Shown piece by piece: positions 15,660 to 24,494 of a stretch of 64,000 nt of DNA; within the stretch, counting starts at the first letter, position 1, and each line of letters opens with the position of its first letter. The stretch comes from Pseudophaeobacter flagellatus. Lineage in GTDB: Bacteria; Pseudomonadota; Alphaproteobacteria; Rhodobacterales; Rhodobacteraceae. A program made the translations under genes and the position numbers. The stretch lies in contig NZ_JAJQRG010000003.1 in NCBI RefSeq assembly GCF_021228235.1, forward strand, positions 372,001-436,000, in the 5' to 3' direction. The notes below the pieces were generated by a model. It saw only the letters and a list, made by a program, of their open reading frames with translations, was not told the DNA's origin and did not search any database.

Positions 15660-17605
15660 ACGCCCGGGCTGACTTTTCCAATGCCAGCGCGGTAGTTCGG
15701 TCATCTAGGCGGGCCCGCAATTATCTGCGACCGCCCCCAAACCTGCTGCCGTCTGAGTGGGCAGAGGCCAATGTAAAAATCCCGGTCGGCAATGCCGTGC
15801 CGGGTCCAATGCGGTTTGATAACGCGCCCTATCAGCGCGAAGTTATCGACATGACTGCCAACCCACGCTGCGAGCGAATTTCGCTGATGTGGGGCGCGCA
15901 GGTTGGCAAGACGCAAACCGCTCTGGCGGCGCAGGCATACCGGATCGGGTTCAACCCCGTTTCCCAAATGATGATGCAGCCCAGCCAGGGGGATCTGACC
16001 ACCTGGCTAGAGACCAAATTCAATCCGATGGTTGAGGCGAACGAGGGCCTGCAAGAGGTGCTGGCCAAGCCGCGCGGTCGGGATGGGGTCAACAACCAGC
16101 GTATGAAGAGTTACCCGGGCGGGTTCCTCATGTTCAGCTGGTCTGGTTCGCCCAAAACCATGCGGGGGCGGTCGGCGCCCTTTATCGTTTGTGATGAAAC
16201 AGACGGCTATGACCGCACCAGCGAGGGTCACCCGGTTGGCCTGCTATGGCAGCGCGCCGCCACCTTTGGCGATCAGCGGCTCTTGCTCGAGATCAGCACC
16301 CCCACAATCAAGGGCGAAAGCCATATCGAGACCGCTTTCGAGCAGGGAGATCAGCGGTATTTTCACGTTGTCTGCCCGCATTGCGGCCATTTGCAAAAGC
16401 TCAAATGGGGGCAGGTAGATTGGGACAAAGACGAGAACGGGGAGCACCTGCCGGAAACCGCAACCTATCTCTGTGAGGCAGACGGTTGCGGAACGGCCTG
16501 GAATGATGGCGAGCGTTGTGCGGCAATCCGAAATGCTGAAAAGCAGGGTGGCGGCTGGATCGCCAAGAAGCCCTTTAGGGGCCATGCCTCTTACCACCTG
16601 TCAGAGCTTTACAGTTGTTTCCGCCGCCTGAAAGATATTGTGCAGAGCTTTCTGGATAAGAAGGCGGCAGGCGATCTACAGACCTTTGTAAACGTCTCGC
16701 TGGCAGAGACTTGGGAAGAGGCGGGCGACAAGCTCGAGGCGGCTGATTTGATGGCCCGGGCCGAGAAGTTCAACGCACCGGCGCCGCGCGGTGTGGGTGT
16801 GATTACTGCAGGCGTCGACATGCAGGTCGACCGGCTCGAGGTGGAAGTTGTTGGCTGGGGCTTGGGGGAAGAGTCCTGGTCTCTTGGCTACCATGTTTTG
16901 TGGGGTGATCCGCTACGGTCTGAGGTCTGGGATGAGCTGGACGAATTACTAGATGATAGCTGGACCCATGAGAACGGCAGTGAATTGCGGATATCTGCCA
17001 TTGCTCTGGATACCGGGGGCACCGTCGGCGGCTATACCCAGGCGGCCTATGATTATGCCCGCACCCGGTTGGGGCGCAAAGTCTTTGCCATCAAGGGCGT
17101 TGGTGGCTGGGGGCGGCAAATTGTGGGCGCACCCAGCAAGATCCGCCAGCGCGGCAAACGTCCTGTGCAACTGTTCTCTGTCGGCGTTGACGAGGCCAAG
17201 GTTGTCGTCGCGCAAAGGGCGCGGATTGCGGGGCCGGGGCCTGGCTACAACCACTTCCCAAAGGATCGTGACCCGAACTGGTTCGATATGTTCACTGCTG
17301 AGAGCCTGCGGACCAAATACCTAAAGGGCTTTCCTATTCGGGAATGGCACCGCCTGCGCCCGCGCAATGAGGCCTTTGACTGCCGGGTCTATGCCCTAGC
17401 GGCGTTGAAGATCCTAAACCCCAATATTGCCCGCCTGGTGAAGGCCTTGGAAGTAGAGGACGAAGAGGTCGAGGCCCCAGTCGAAACTGTGCCACCAGAC
17501 GTGTTGGAGGAAAAAGAGCCAGAGGTCACGCTGCCCCAAAAGCCGCAGGCTACGGGAAAGCGCGTTTGGAAGCCGAAGAGCAAGAGGCGACGACGCGGCA
17601 TCTGA
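15656..17605 (+). CDS. Terminase large subunit (lambda GpA type)
   Basis: A 649-residue packaging motor and nuclease. The ATPase domain has Walker A GAQVGKT (80-86) and Walker B IVCDE (177-181). A zinc-finger-like pair (CPHCGH and CEADGCG) follows at ~240-275. The C-terminal nuclease half begins near GVDMQVDRLEVEVVGWG (~384), with Asp residues of the RNase H-like fold. The last ~60 residues are acidic then basic (ends KSKRRRRGI). Length and order match lambda GpA, implying cos-type packaging. GTG start overlaps the small subunit stop. Confidence 0.95.
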   Translation: MNARADFSNASAVVRSSRRARNYLRPPPNLLPSEWAEANVKIPVGNAVPGPMRFDNAPYQREVIDMTANPRCERISLMWGAQVGKTQTALAAQAYRIGFNPVSQMMMQPSQGDLTTWLETKFNPMVEANEGLQEVLAKPRGRDGVNNQRMKSYPGGFLMFSWSGSPKTMRGRSAPFIVCDETDGYDRTSEGHPVGLLWQRAATFGDQRLLLEISTPTIKGESHIETAFEQGDQRYFHVVCPHCGHLQKLKWGQVDWDKDENGEHLPETATYLCEADGCGTAWNDGERCAAIRNAEKQGGGWIAKKPFRGHASYHLSELYSCFRRLKDIVQSFLDKKAAGDLQTFVNVSLAETWEEAGDKLEAADLMARAEKFNAPAPRGVGVITAGVDMQVDRLEVEVVGWGLGEESWSLGYHVLWGDPLRSEVWDELDELLDDSWTHENGSELRISAIALDTGGTVGGYTQAAYDYARTRLGRKVFAIKGVGGWGRQIVGAPSKIRQRGKRPVQLFSVGVDEAKVVVAQRARIAGPGPGYNHFPKDRDPNWFDMFTAESLRTKYLKGFPIREWHRLRPRNEAFDCRVYALAALKILNPNIARLVKALEVEDEEVEAPVETVPPDVLEEKEPEVTLPQKPQATGKRVWKPKSKRRRRGI

Positions 17606-17618
17606 ATAGGGCAATATC

Positions 17619-18146
17619 GTGAGCGCAATTCCTGGCGAAATCGGTGCAGGCGTCACCTTTCGGGCGACTGTATTTTTACCGGTTTACCCGGCCCCCGAGT
17701 GGTCGGTTGACCTCATTCTGCGAGGCCCGGGTCAGATCGATCTGGCCAGCACGGATGATGGCGACAATCATTTGTTTCATGCAGCTGCGAGCGTCACCAA
17801 GGACTGGGCGCCGGGACACTACCGCTTTGAGCTGCGGGCGAGTGACGGGGTGGATGTTGTCACCGTCGAGACCGGCGAAACGCGGATTGCCCCAGATCTG
17901 GCAGCGCTTGGGCAGGGTTTTGATGGCCGTGACCATGTGCGCAAGGTGCTGGATGCAGTCGAGGCGGTGATCGAGAACCGCGCGACCATCGACCAACAGA
18001 GCTATCAGATCAACAACCGCTCGCTGCAGCGCACGCCTTTGGACGAACTGATGAAGCTGCGGGCAAAGTATCGAGCTGAGTTGAGCCAAAAAAAACGAGC
18101 GCGTAGGGGCGGCGGGCTTGGTCCCAGATACAAGGTGTCGTTCTGA
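17619..18146 (+). CDS. gpW-like head-tail joining protein with N-terminal extension
   Basis: A 175-residue protein between terminase and portal, the position of lambda gpW. The C-terminal ~70 residues (VIENRATIDQQSYQINNRSL ... LMKLRAKYRAELSQKKRARR ... GPRYKVSF) match the helical gpW-type connector, which ends 'R..GP....V.F'. The N-terminal ~100 residues are a beta-rich extra domain (VDLILRGPGQIDLAS ... YRFELRASDG) not found in lambda gpW. GTG start, short 13-bp spacing from terminase. Confidence 0.7.
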   Translation: MSAIPGEIGAGVTFRATVFLPVYPAPEWSVDLILRGPGQIDLASTDDGDNHLFHAAASVTKDWAPGHYRFELRASDGVDVVTVETGETRIAPDLAALGQGFDGRDHVRKVLDAVEAVIENRATIDQQSYQINNRSLQRTPLDELMKLRAKYRAELSQKKRARRGGGLGPRYKVSF

Positions 18147-19729
18147 TGTTTGGAAAGTTGTTTTCGCGTTCAGCACCTGCTGCAGAAACCCCGCGCAGGA
18201 AAGCCCCTCCAACGTTATCGCGGCCAATCCGAATGGGGAGCGCTCGCAACTTTGATGCGGGTCAAACAGACAGATTTACCAAGGGCTGGACGAACACGCC
18301 CATGCCTGCGGATCAAATCATTCGCCGTCACTGGCGCGTTTTGGTGGCAAGATCGCGCGAGCAGACAGCGAATAATCCCTATGGCAAAGCGTTCCAGCGC
18401 AGTGCGCGCCGCAATATTGTGGGGCAACAGGGATTGGTTCTGCAAGCCAGGGTTAAAGACGATCAACAAGGTCAGTTGGATCAAGGGGCGAACAAGGCGC
18501 TTGAACGGGCCTGGAAAGACTGGTGCAAAGCCAAGAACTGTGATGTGACCGGTCGCCGCTCCTTTCGCCAGATCCAAAAGGAGCTGATCAACGGCTGTGT
18601 CACCGATGGCGAGTTTATGGTTCGCTTTGTTGTTGGCCGTAATGCGGGGCCTTGGGGTTTCTCGCTGCAGGTACTGGACCCCCTGCGGTGCCCGGTGGAC
18701 CTGGATGAGGACAAGCTGCCAGGTGGTCACTTTATTCGCGCTGGTATTGAGTACAGCAAACTAGGTCGCCCCGTTGCCTATTACTTTACGACGCTGAGCC
18801 CTAATGAGGCAGACTACCACCATAGCGGTCGCGGCTTTTTAAAAGTGCCGGCCGATGAGATCGTTCATTGGTTTGAGGCGGATTTCATCGGGCAGAAACG
18901 GGGGCTGCCCTGGATGGCCACGGCGCTGTGGCGCATGCACCAGCTGGGCGAGTTTGAAAAATCGGCACTGATCGCGGCCCGTGATGGCGCAAACCGTCAA
19001 GGCTTCATCGAGTGGGAAGAGGGGGCCGGGCCAGATCTTGATGACGATGTTGATCCCGAAGATATCGAGATCGAAAGCGAACCAGGTGTTTACCAGAGTT
19101 TGCCCAATGGCGCTCGCATCAAGAACGATGAGTCACAGTATCCCAATGGTGAAATGGCCGTGTTCTCAAAGCACTCGCTGCGGGGGGCCGCTAGCGGGCT
19201 TGGTATGGCCTACAGCGATTTGGCCAATGATCTCGAGGGGGTGAACTTTTCGAGCATTCGTCACGGGATGCTGGGGGAGCGAGACCACTGGAAAGAGTTG
19301 CAGGAATCCCTGATCGAGAGCTTTGGGTTCCCTGTTTACGAGCGCTGGCTTTCCTATTCACTGATCGCTGGCCGCATCACCTTAGACAATGGCTCGCCTC
19401 TGCCTGCCGCCAAACGTCAAAAATTTATGGCAGTTCAGTTTCAGGCCCGACGCTGGGAATGGATCGACCCGTCAAAAGACGTGAAAGCCGATGTTGAGGC
19501 AATCGACAATCTGATCAAGTCGCGCGGCCAAGTGATCCGCGAGCGGGGCCGAGACCCGCGCGAAGTCTATGACGAGATCGCATCCGACATTGGTGACATG
19601 CGCGCCGCAGGCATTCCCGAAGAAACGATCACTGCGTTGATCACAGCGAAATCAAAAGGAGGGCAGGGCAATGGCCAGCAAGGCAGTACCCCCCAAACCG
19701 GAACGCCCGGTGCAGACGACGAAGAGTAA
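18146..19729 (+). CDS. Portal protein (lambda GpB family)
   Basis: A 527-residue portal forming the dodecameric DNA entry channel. It has the lambda-family N-terminus: NNPYGKAFQRSARRNIVGQQ and WKDWCKAKNCDVTGRRSFRQ. The core follows, with VLDPLRCPVDLDE, EIVHWFEADFIGQKRGLPW and the clip/stem region GEMAVFSKHSLRGAASGLGM. The length is typical. Its last 59 bases overlap the protease-capsid gene in another frame. Confidence 0.95.
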   Translation: MFGKLFSRSAPAAETPRRKAPPTLSRPIRMGSARNFDAGQTDRFTKGWTNTPMPADQIIRRHWRVLVARSREQTANNPYGKAFQRSARRNIVGQQGLVLQARVKDDQQGQLDQGANKALERAWKDWCKAKNCDVTGRRSFRQIQKELINGCVTDGEFMVRFVVGRNAGPWGFSLQVLDPLRCPVDLDEDKLPGGHFIRAGIEYSKLGRPVAYYFTTLSPNEADYHHSGRGFLKVPADEIVHWFEADFIGQKRGLPWMATALWRMHQLGEFEKSALIAARDGANRQGFIEWEEGAGPDLDDDVDPEDIEIESEPGVYQSLPNGARIKNDESQYPNGEMAVFSKHSLRGAASGLGMAYSDLANDLEGVNFSSIRHGMLGERDHWKELQESLIESFGFPVYERWLSYSLIAGRITLDNGSPLPAAKRQKFMAVQFQARRWEWIDPSKDVKADVEAIDNLIKSRGQVIRERGRDPREVYDEIASDIGDMRAAGIPEETITALITAKSKGGQGNGQQGSTPQTGTPGADDEE

Positions 19730-21764
19730 GGAAACGGCTACTACGAAAGAGCTGATTGGCCGCTCTCTTACTCGCAGTATCACCGCAGAACAGATCAACA
19801 CAAAGCAGTCTGGGGGACACCGTGGCCTGCTCCGAACTGTCGAAGTCGGTGCTATCGATGTTGAGGCGCGGACGGTAGAGCTGGCCTTTTCCAGCACCAC
19901 TCCGGTTTCGCGTTGGTTCGGTGAGGAAGTCCTTTCCCATAAGAAGAAATCTGTACAGCTGGGCCGCCTGAATGACGGTGGCGCGCTTCTGATGGGGCAT
20001 GATTGGGACGATCAGGTTGGCGTTGTTGAAAAGGCCTGGGTTGACGACGAACAGGTTGGCCGCGCGCTCGTCCGGTTCGGTAACAGCGCCCGCGCGCAAG
20101 AGATCTTTCAAGACATTGTAGACGGCATTCGGCGACATGTTTCGGTCGGCTACACCGTGAGCAAAATCGAGGAAGAGGTACGAGAAGGTCAGCCCAACCT
20201 TGTGACCATGACCGAATGGGAACCCTACGAGATTTCAATCGTATCGGTGCCCGCTGACCAGAATGTTGGCGTGGGCCGCGAACTGGAAAATCCGCCAGAG
20301 GGCGGCGGCCAGCCTGCAGGGCAAACTGTGGGGGAAGATACGGGCGCGGATGGCTTGCCCGCTGAAACAGGACAGAGGACGCAAGAGATGAAAACTATCA
20401 TCACCCGCGATGCTGACGGCAACTTGGTGCGGGCAAAAGTGGATGACGACGGCAATATTGTTGAAGTTGTTGAAATGCTTGAGCGGGCTGGCGCAGGTGA
20501 GACTGCTGCATTGGCCCGTGGCCGCGAACTGGAACAATCGCGTGTTCGTGAGTTGACCGATTTGGGCCGCGAGTATGACGCCGCAGATCTTGCCCAGGAA
20601 ATGATTTCTGGCGGCCTGGGTGTGGAAGATATGCGCCGTGGTTTGCTCGATCACCTGCACCAACGGGGCAATGATCAGCGCCAGCTCTCGGAGCGCTCTG
20701 GCATCGGCCTGAACGAACAAGAGGCAGATCAGTTTTCTTTTCTGCGGGCTGTTCGTGCCTTGGCCAATCCAACGGATCGGGCGGCCCAAGAGGCGGCATC
20801 CTTTGAGTTTGAGGCGTCGGATGCGGCTGCCGAGGCGATGGGGCGGGACGCACAGGGAATTATGGTTCCCATGGATGTACTTGTGCGTGCGCCGCTCAAT
20901 ACTGGCACAGGTGGCGCTACTTCTGCAGACACTGGCGGCAATGTCATTGCGAACCCGCTGTTGACCCAGAGTTTTATTCAGATGCTCCGCAATCGCGCGA
21001 TCCTTCTATCGCTGGGTACTCCCTTGATGGGGCTTACCGGCAACCCTGATATTCCGACACAAGAAAGCGGCGCACAGGGCTATTGGATCGGCGAAGATGA
21101 TGAGGCGCAGGAAGGCATTCTTGGGCTTGGTCAGAAACAGTTCTCGCCAAAAACCGTTGGCGCATACTCCGAGATCACGCGCCGGACCCTGAAACAGTCC
21201 AGCATGGATATTGAAGCGCTTGTGCGCAGCGATCTGGCTGGTGCCTTGGCTGGTACGATTGACCTGGCCGGGTTCTACGGCTCCGGTACTGGCGACCAGC
21301 CCTTGGGGATTGCAAACACCAATGGGGTGAATGTGATCGACTTTGGCGGCGCTGCTTCTGGTGGCGGGTCTGCCATGCCGACTTGGGCTGAGGTGATTGC
21401 AATGGAAAGTGCCATTGCCTCTGACAATGCCGATGTTGACCGGATGGCCTATGTCCAAAATGCTGGCATGCGCGGCCACTTCAAGAGCACGCAAAAATTT
21501 GCGGGTTCCAATGGTGCGCCGATCTGGGAAACCGACAACACGGTCAACGGCTATCGCGGCGAGGTCACCAACCAGGTGCAAAACGGCGATGTGTTCCACG
21601 GCAACTTTGGCAATCTGCTGATCGGCATGTGGGGTGGTCTGGATCTGACGGTTGACCCCTACAGCCACAGCACCCGTGGCCGCTTGCGGATTGTCGCGCT
21701 GCAGGATGTAGATTTTGTTCTGCGCTACGCTGCAGGCATGTGCTACGGCACCGACGCTTCCTAA
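19671..21764 (+). CDS. Prohead protease fused to HK97-fold major capsid protein
   Basis: A 697-residue fusion. Residues ~50-215 are an HK97-type (U35/S78-like) prohead protease with His110 (LLMGHDWDD) and Ser158 (RRHVSVGY), followed by EISIVSVPADQNVGVGR. A linker/scaffold-like helical region (~240-345) is followed by the HK97-fold major capsid protein (~345-697; e.g. NTGTGGATSADTGGNVIANP, GNFGNLLIGMWGGLDLTVDP). Self-processing should release mature capsid subunits. AGGAGGG lies ahead of ATG 19671. No separate protease or scaffold gene is present, supporting a genuine fusion. Confidence 0.9.
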   Translation: MASKAVPPKPERPVQTTKSKETATTKELIGRSLTRSITAEQINTKQSGGHRGLLRTVEVGAIDVEARTVELAFSSTTPVSRWFGEEVLSHKKKSVQLGRLNDGGALLMGHDWDDQVGVVEKAWVDDEQVGRALVRFGNSARAQEIFQDIVDGIRRHVSVGYTVSKIEEEVREGQPNLVTMTEWEPYEISIVSVPADQNVGVGRELENPPEGGGQPAGQTVGEDTGADGLPAETGQRTQEMKTIITRDADGNLVRAKVDDDGNIVEVVEMLERAGAGETAALARGRELEQSRVRELTDLGREYDAADLAQEMISGGLGVEDMRRGLLDHLHQRGNDQRQLSERSGIGLNEQEADQFSFLRAVRALANPTDRAAQEAASFEFEASDAAAEAMGRDAQGIMVPMDVLVRAPLNTGTGGATSADTGGNVIANPLLTQSFIQMLRNRAILLSLGTPLMGLTGNPDIPTQESGAQGYWIGEDDEAQEGILGLGQKQFSPKTVGAYSEITRRTLKQSSMDIEALVRSDLAGALAGTIDLAGFYGSGTGDQPLGIANTNGVNVIDFGGAASGGGSAMPTWAEVIAMESAIASDNADVDRMAYVQNAGMRGHFKSTQKFAGSNGAPIWETDNTVNGYRGEVTNQVQNGDVFHGNFGNLLIGMWGGLDLTVDPYSHSTRGRLRIVALQDVDFVLRYAAGMCYGTDAS

Positions 21765-21780
21765 GCCACTCTGAAAACCA

Positions 21781-21810
21781 GTGCTGCCGTGTCAGGCAGC
21801 ACGTCCCTTT
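21781..21810 (+). terminator. Hairpin after capsid gene
   Basis: GTGCTGCC / GGCAGCAC (21781-21788 with 21795-21802) followed by GTCCCTTTTC, 17 bp after the capsid stop. Partial termination here would keep capsid messages more abundant than downstream tail messages. Confidence 0.6.
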
Positions 21811-21842
21811 TCGTCAAAAACTGCGCAATATGAGGACCTGAA

Positions 21843-22058
21843 ATGGCTGAGAAAAAAACACCAGAAACCAAACCATTCAAAGTGAAAAGTGCCTTTGTTT
21901 GGGGCAAGAAAATTCGCAAACCCAGCGACAAAGAAGCGCTGATGCTGACTGCCGCCGAGGCCGCGCCTCTTCTGCAACGCGGCAAGATTGAACCGGGCAA
22001 ACCGGCAGCGAAAACGGCTGCCGCGAAAAAGCCAGATCCCGCCACTAACGGCAACTGA
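21843..22058 (+). CDS. Small Lys/Ala-rich head-region protein (71 aa)
   Basis: A 71-residue protein. The first 20 residues are basic and Lys-rich, the middle carries a short helix with LTAAEAAPLLQRGKIE, and the C-terminus is a low-complexity Lys/Ala/Pro tail. This type is regularly found right after the capsid gene in lambda-like head modules. No specific function can be read. The stop overlaps the next start (TGATG). Confidence 0.65.
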   Translation: MAEKKTPETKPFKVKSAFVWGKKIRKPSDKEALMLTAAEAAPLLQRGKIEPGKPAAKTAAAKKPDPATNGN

Positions 22059-22369
22059 TGCCCAGCCCCGCCTGGGATAATCTAGACGCCTTCCTGCAGG
22101 CTGATGACTTTGCCATAGAGGCAACGGTCACGCCGCAGGGGGGCGTTGCGCGCGGCGTTTCGGGCATTTTTGATGAGCCCTACCTCAACACCCAGATCGG
22201 GGAATATGAGGCGGATGCCAGCCAGCCGCGGCTAAACTGCAAAGCCGTTGATGTGGCTGATTTACGCGCCAAGGATACTGTCGAGATAGAGGGGCAGGTC
22301 TACCACCTTTTGACCGGCCCACAGTTTGACGGAACAGGATTTGCGGTCCTGAGCCTGGCCAAGGTTTAG
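22058..22369 (+). CDS. Head-tail joining protein (gpFII-like)
   Basis: A 103-residue beta-rich protein (FAIEATVTPQGG ... VDVADLRAKDTVEIEGQVYH ... GFAVLSLAKV) with the pattern of the lambda FII / phage head-completion family: 'D.V.I.G..Y.V....pDG.G...v.L'. It should form the connector ring at the head-tail interface. Its position between capsid and tail genes agrees. Confidence 0.75.
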   Translation: MPSPAWDNLDAFLQADDFAIEATVTPQGGVARGVSGIFDEPYLNTQIGEYEADASQPRLNCKAVDVADLRAKDTVEIEGQVYHLLTGPQFDGTGFAVLSLAKV

Positions 22370-22378
22370 GGACTTGCC

Positions 22379-22927
22379 ATGCTGGCTTTTGACTTTGACG
22401 CGCAGGAGTTGAAACAGATCGCTGACGAATTCGACGCCAGCGAAAAAGACCTGCAGTTTGCCTATTCCCGCGCCCTGCGCCGCACCGCTCAGACCATGAA
22501 GACCCGGGCGCGTAAGGGGTTGCGCACCAAACTGCAGCTGCGCACCGCTGGCGAGCTGCGCAAGCGCTTGCAGGGGTTCCGGTTTAAACGTGGCAAGGGC
22601 TTGGGTGACGTCAAGATGTGGTTTGGCCTCAACGACATGAGAGTGTCAGCTTTCAAAGGCAGAGCCGCGCAGACAGCTGGTGGTGCCTCTTTTGGTGGCC
22701 ATGACTTTGCCGGGGCATTTGTTGCCAAGAATGCAAAGGGCCGCAGAACTGTCATGCGGCGGGTTTCGGGCAAGGCTTGGCCCATCCGCGAAGAGCGTGC
22801 CCCCATCGAGGACGAAGCTCAGAGGTTTATCGAAGACGAGGTTTTCGATGAGATCGAAGAGGTGTTTTTCAAGATCTTTTTGGCAGAGGTGCGCGCCCGC
22901 ACCATCTACGGCGTGGGGAGCGCGTAA
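22379..22927 (+). CDS. Minor tail protein Z-like
   Basis: A 182-residue protein that starts with LKQIADEFDASEKDLQFAYS and ALRRTAQTMKTRARKGLRTK, the signature of lambda gpZ / prophage minor tail proteins involved in tail completion. Basic N-terminal half, helical acidic C-terminal tail (EDEVFDEIEEVFFKIF). Length close to the family norm (~190). Confidence 0.8.
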   Translation: MLAFDFDAQELKQIADEFDASEKDLQFAYSRALRRTAQTMKTRARKGLRTKLQLRTAGELRKRLQGFRFKRGKGLGDVKMWFGLNDMRVSAFKGRAAQTAGGASFGGHDFAGAFVAKNAKGRRTVMRRVSGKAWPIREERAPIEDEAQRFIEDEVFDEIEEVFFKIFLAEVRARTIYGVGSA

Positions 22928-22930
22928 AGC

Positions 22931-23467
22931 ATGGCAGACAATGTTGATCTTTCGGCACTGCACGACTCCATTCTGGATGCGATCAGGGGGCAATTCCCCG
23001 ACCTGCAAACCGTCGAGGACTATGACGCGGCCCGCACTGATTTGTCGGTGCCTGCTGTTTTGCTCGAGTTGCTGGATATGGAAGGTTCTCCCGACGATGA
23101 TCCGGGCACCGAACAACTGCCGGTGGTCACCAAATGGGCGGCGCGGGTGGTGTTCTCTTTTGCCCAGGAAAACGTAAAGCGCGAGATCCGTCAGCTGGCA
23201 GGGGCGCTGGGGGTGTTGGTTCACCAGAACCGGTGGGGGCACCGTGTCAGTCCCGCGCAGGTGACCGTCATTGGTCCCGACGCCTTTGACCCAGCTTTCG
23301 ATAAGTTCGAGGTCTGGGCAGTTGAATGGGACCAGAAAATTGACCTGGGCGCAAACGTCTGGGAGGGCGAAGGCGTCACGCCTCAAACGGTTTCAGTTGG
23401 ATATGCGCCAGATATCGGCCCTGGCAACGAACAGAACTATTCCGATAATTTGGCAGGCGATCTATGA
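22931..23467 (+). CDS. Tail terminator-like / Gp37-like protein (178 aa)
   Basis: A 178-residue protein at the tail-terminator position. N-terminal helix (LSALHDSILDAIRGQFPDLQ), then beta strands (KWAARVVFSFAQENVKREIR) and an acidic C-terminus. The pattern resembles phage Gp37/tail-completion proteins, but I do not place it in a named family with certainty. Stop overlaps the next ATG. Confidence 0.6.
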   Translation: MADNVDLSALHDSILDAIRGQFPDLQTVEDYDAARTDLSVPAVLLELLDMEGSPDDDPGTEQLPVVTKWAARVVFSFAQENVKREIRQLAGALGVLVHQNRWGHRVSPAQVTVIGPDAFDPAFDKFEVWAVEWDQKIDLGANVWEGEGVTPQTVSVGYAPDIGPGNEQNYSDNLAGDL

Positions 23468-23841
23468 GCTACACAGCAGCAGAAAACGAGCGATCGCGCG
23501 AGGGCATTGTCAAGTTTGGCAGGGTCACGGCAGTCGACGCAGGAACAGCCCGCGCCAAGGTGAGCTTTGGCGGCGATAGCGAAAGCGATTGGCTGCCCTG
23601 GCTGGCGGAACGCGCCGCAGCAATCTCTATTTGGGCGCCAGTGTCGGTGGGGGAGCAGGTGCTTGTGCTTTCTGAATCCGGCGATACAGCTCAAGGGGTG
23701 ATCATTGGTTCTGTCTTTAGCCAGGGCAACCCCGGCGCGGCAGCAACCGAAGGCTTGTTCAAGATCCAAGTCGGGCCGTCTTCTCTTGAGATCGATGCCA
23801 GCGGTATTCGGATCAAAGCGCCCAAGATTGATCTAAACTGA
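23464..23841 (+). CDS. Baseplate assembly protein V (spike)
   Basis: A 125-residue protein with the P2 gpV OB-fold pattern: GIVKFGRVTAVDAGTARAKV, then DWLPWLAERAA and WAPVSVGEQVLVLSESGDT followed by GVIIGSVFSQ. A C-terminal repeat-like strand segment (LEIDASGIRIKAPKIDLN) would form the start of the spike shaft. It should trimerise into the membrane-piercing spike of the contractile tail. Confidence 0.9.
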   Translation: MSYTAAENERSREGIVKFGRVTAVDAGTARAKVSFGGDSESDWLPWLAERAAAISIWAPVSVGEQVLVLSESGDTAQGVIIGSVFSQGNPGAAATEGLFKIQVGPSSLEIDASGIRIKAPKIDLN

Positions 23842-24107
23842 TGCCCGGGGTCTCTCGCATATCTTTGGATGCGGCAGGTGGTCCAATCTCCGAAGCCCTG
23901 GCGCCATCGGTTCGGGTCAACGGCGCCCCGGTTGCAGTGTTGGGGTGCGCCGTTACTCCGCACGGCGCTGGCGCGCATGCTGGCCCGGTCATGGCCGCTG
24001 CCAGTGGCACTGTGTTTGCCGAGGGTATTGCCATCTGCAGAGAGGGTGATGCGGCCTCATGCGGGCATGTGGCCAGCGGTTCCGGTGATGTCTCCGCAGG
24101 CGGCTAG
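23841..24107 (+). CDS. PAAR-domain spike tip protein
   Basis: An 88-residue PAAR-repeat protein that caps the spike: VNGAPVAVLGCAVTPHGAGA and ICREGDAASCGHVASGSGDV contain the His and Cys residues expected to bind the apical metal ion. It directly follows gpV with a one-base overlap, the usual V-PAAR pairing in contractile tails. Confidence 0.85.
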   Translation: MPGVSRISLDAAGGPISEALAPSVRVNGAPVAVLGCAVTPHGAGAHAGPVMAAASGTVFAEGIAICREGDAASCGHVASGSGDVSAGG

Positions 24108-24155
24108 GAAAACTGCCAGAGGTTCTGCAGCACCATTGAGGGCCATTGTCACCAC

Positions 24156-24494
24156 ATGAATGGTATTGACGCCTCAACCGGAAAAAGCCTGTCGGGAATG
24201 GGCCACCTGCGCCAGTCAGTGCGGGATATCCTGACCACGCCCATTGGTTCCCGCGTCATGCGCCGGGACTATGGCAGCCGCCTCTATCGGCTGGTTGATG
24301 CCCCAATGAATGATGCGACCCGGTTGGACATGATGGCGGCCACCTATGAGGCCATCGAGACATGGGAGCCCCGGCTGCAGCTGGACAGCATTGCAGTTGA
24401 AATGCCGGTGCCTGGCGGTGTCGTGATTGCTCTGGAAGGCACCTATTTGCCGGATGGGCGCGAGATCAGACTAGATGGAATTGAGGTGCGCTGA
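24156..24494 (+). CDS. Baseplate assembly protein W (gp25-like lysozyme fold)
   Basis: A 112-residue gpW/gp25 protein of the baseplate wedge: GHLRQSVRDILTTPIGSRVM, RRDYGSRLYRLVDAP and the final EGTYLPDGREI. No separate lysozyme activity is implied. Overlaps gene J by one base. Confidence 0.9.
   Translation: MNGIDASTGKSLSGMGHLRQSVRDILTTPIGSRVMRRDYGSRLYRLVDAPMNDATRLDMMAATYEAIETWEPRLQLDSIAVEMPVPGGVVIALEGTYLPDGREIRLDGIEVR

Noticed and set aside
13366-24125. Shared sequence GAAAACTGCCAGAGG near 13373 and 24109, considered as attachment or packaging repeat
   Set aside because: A 15-base match is expected once or twice by chance in a 64-kb window, and neither copy lies at an element boundary.
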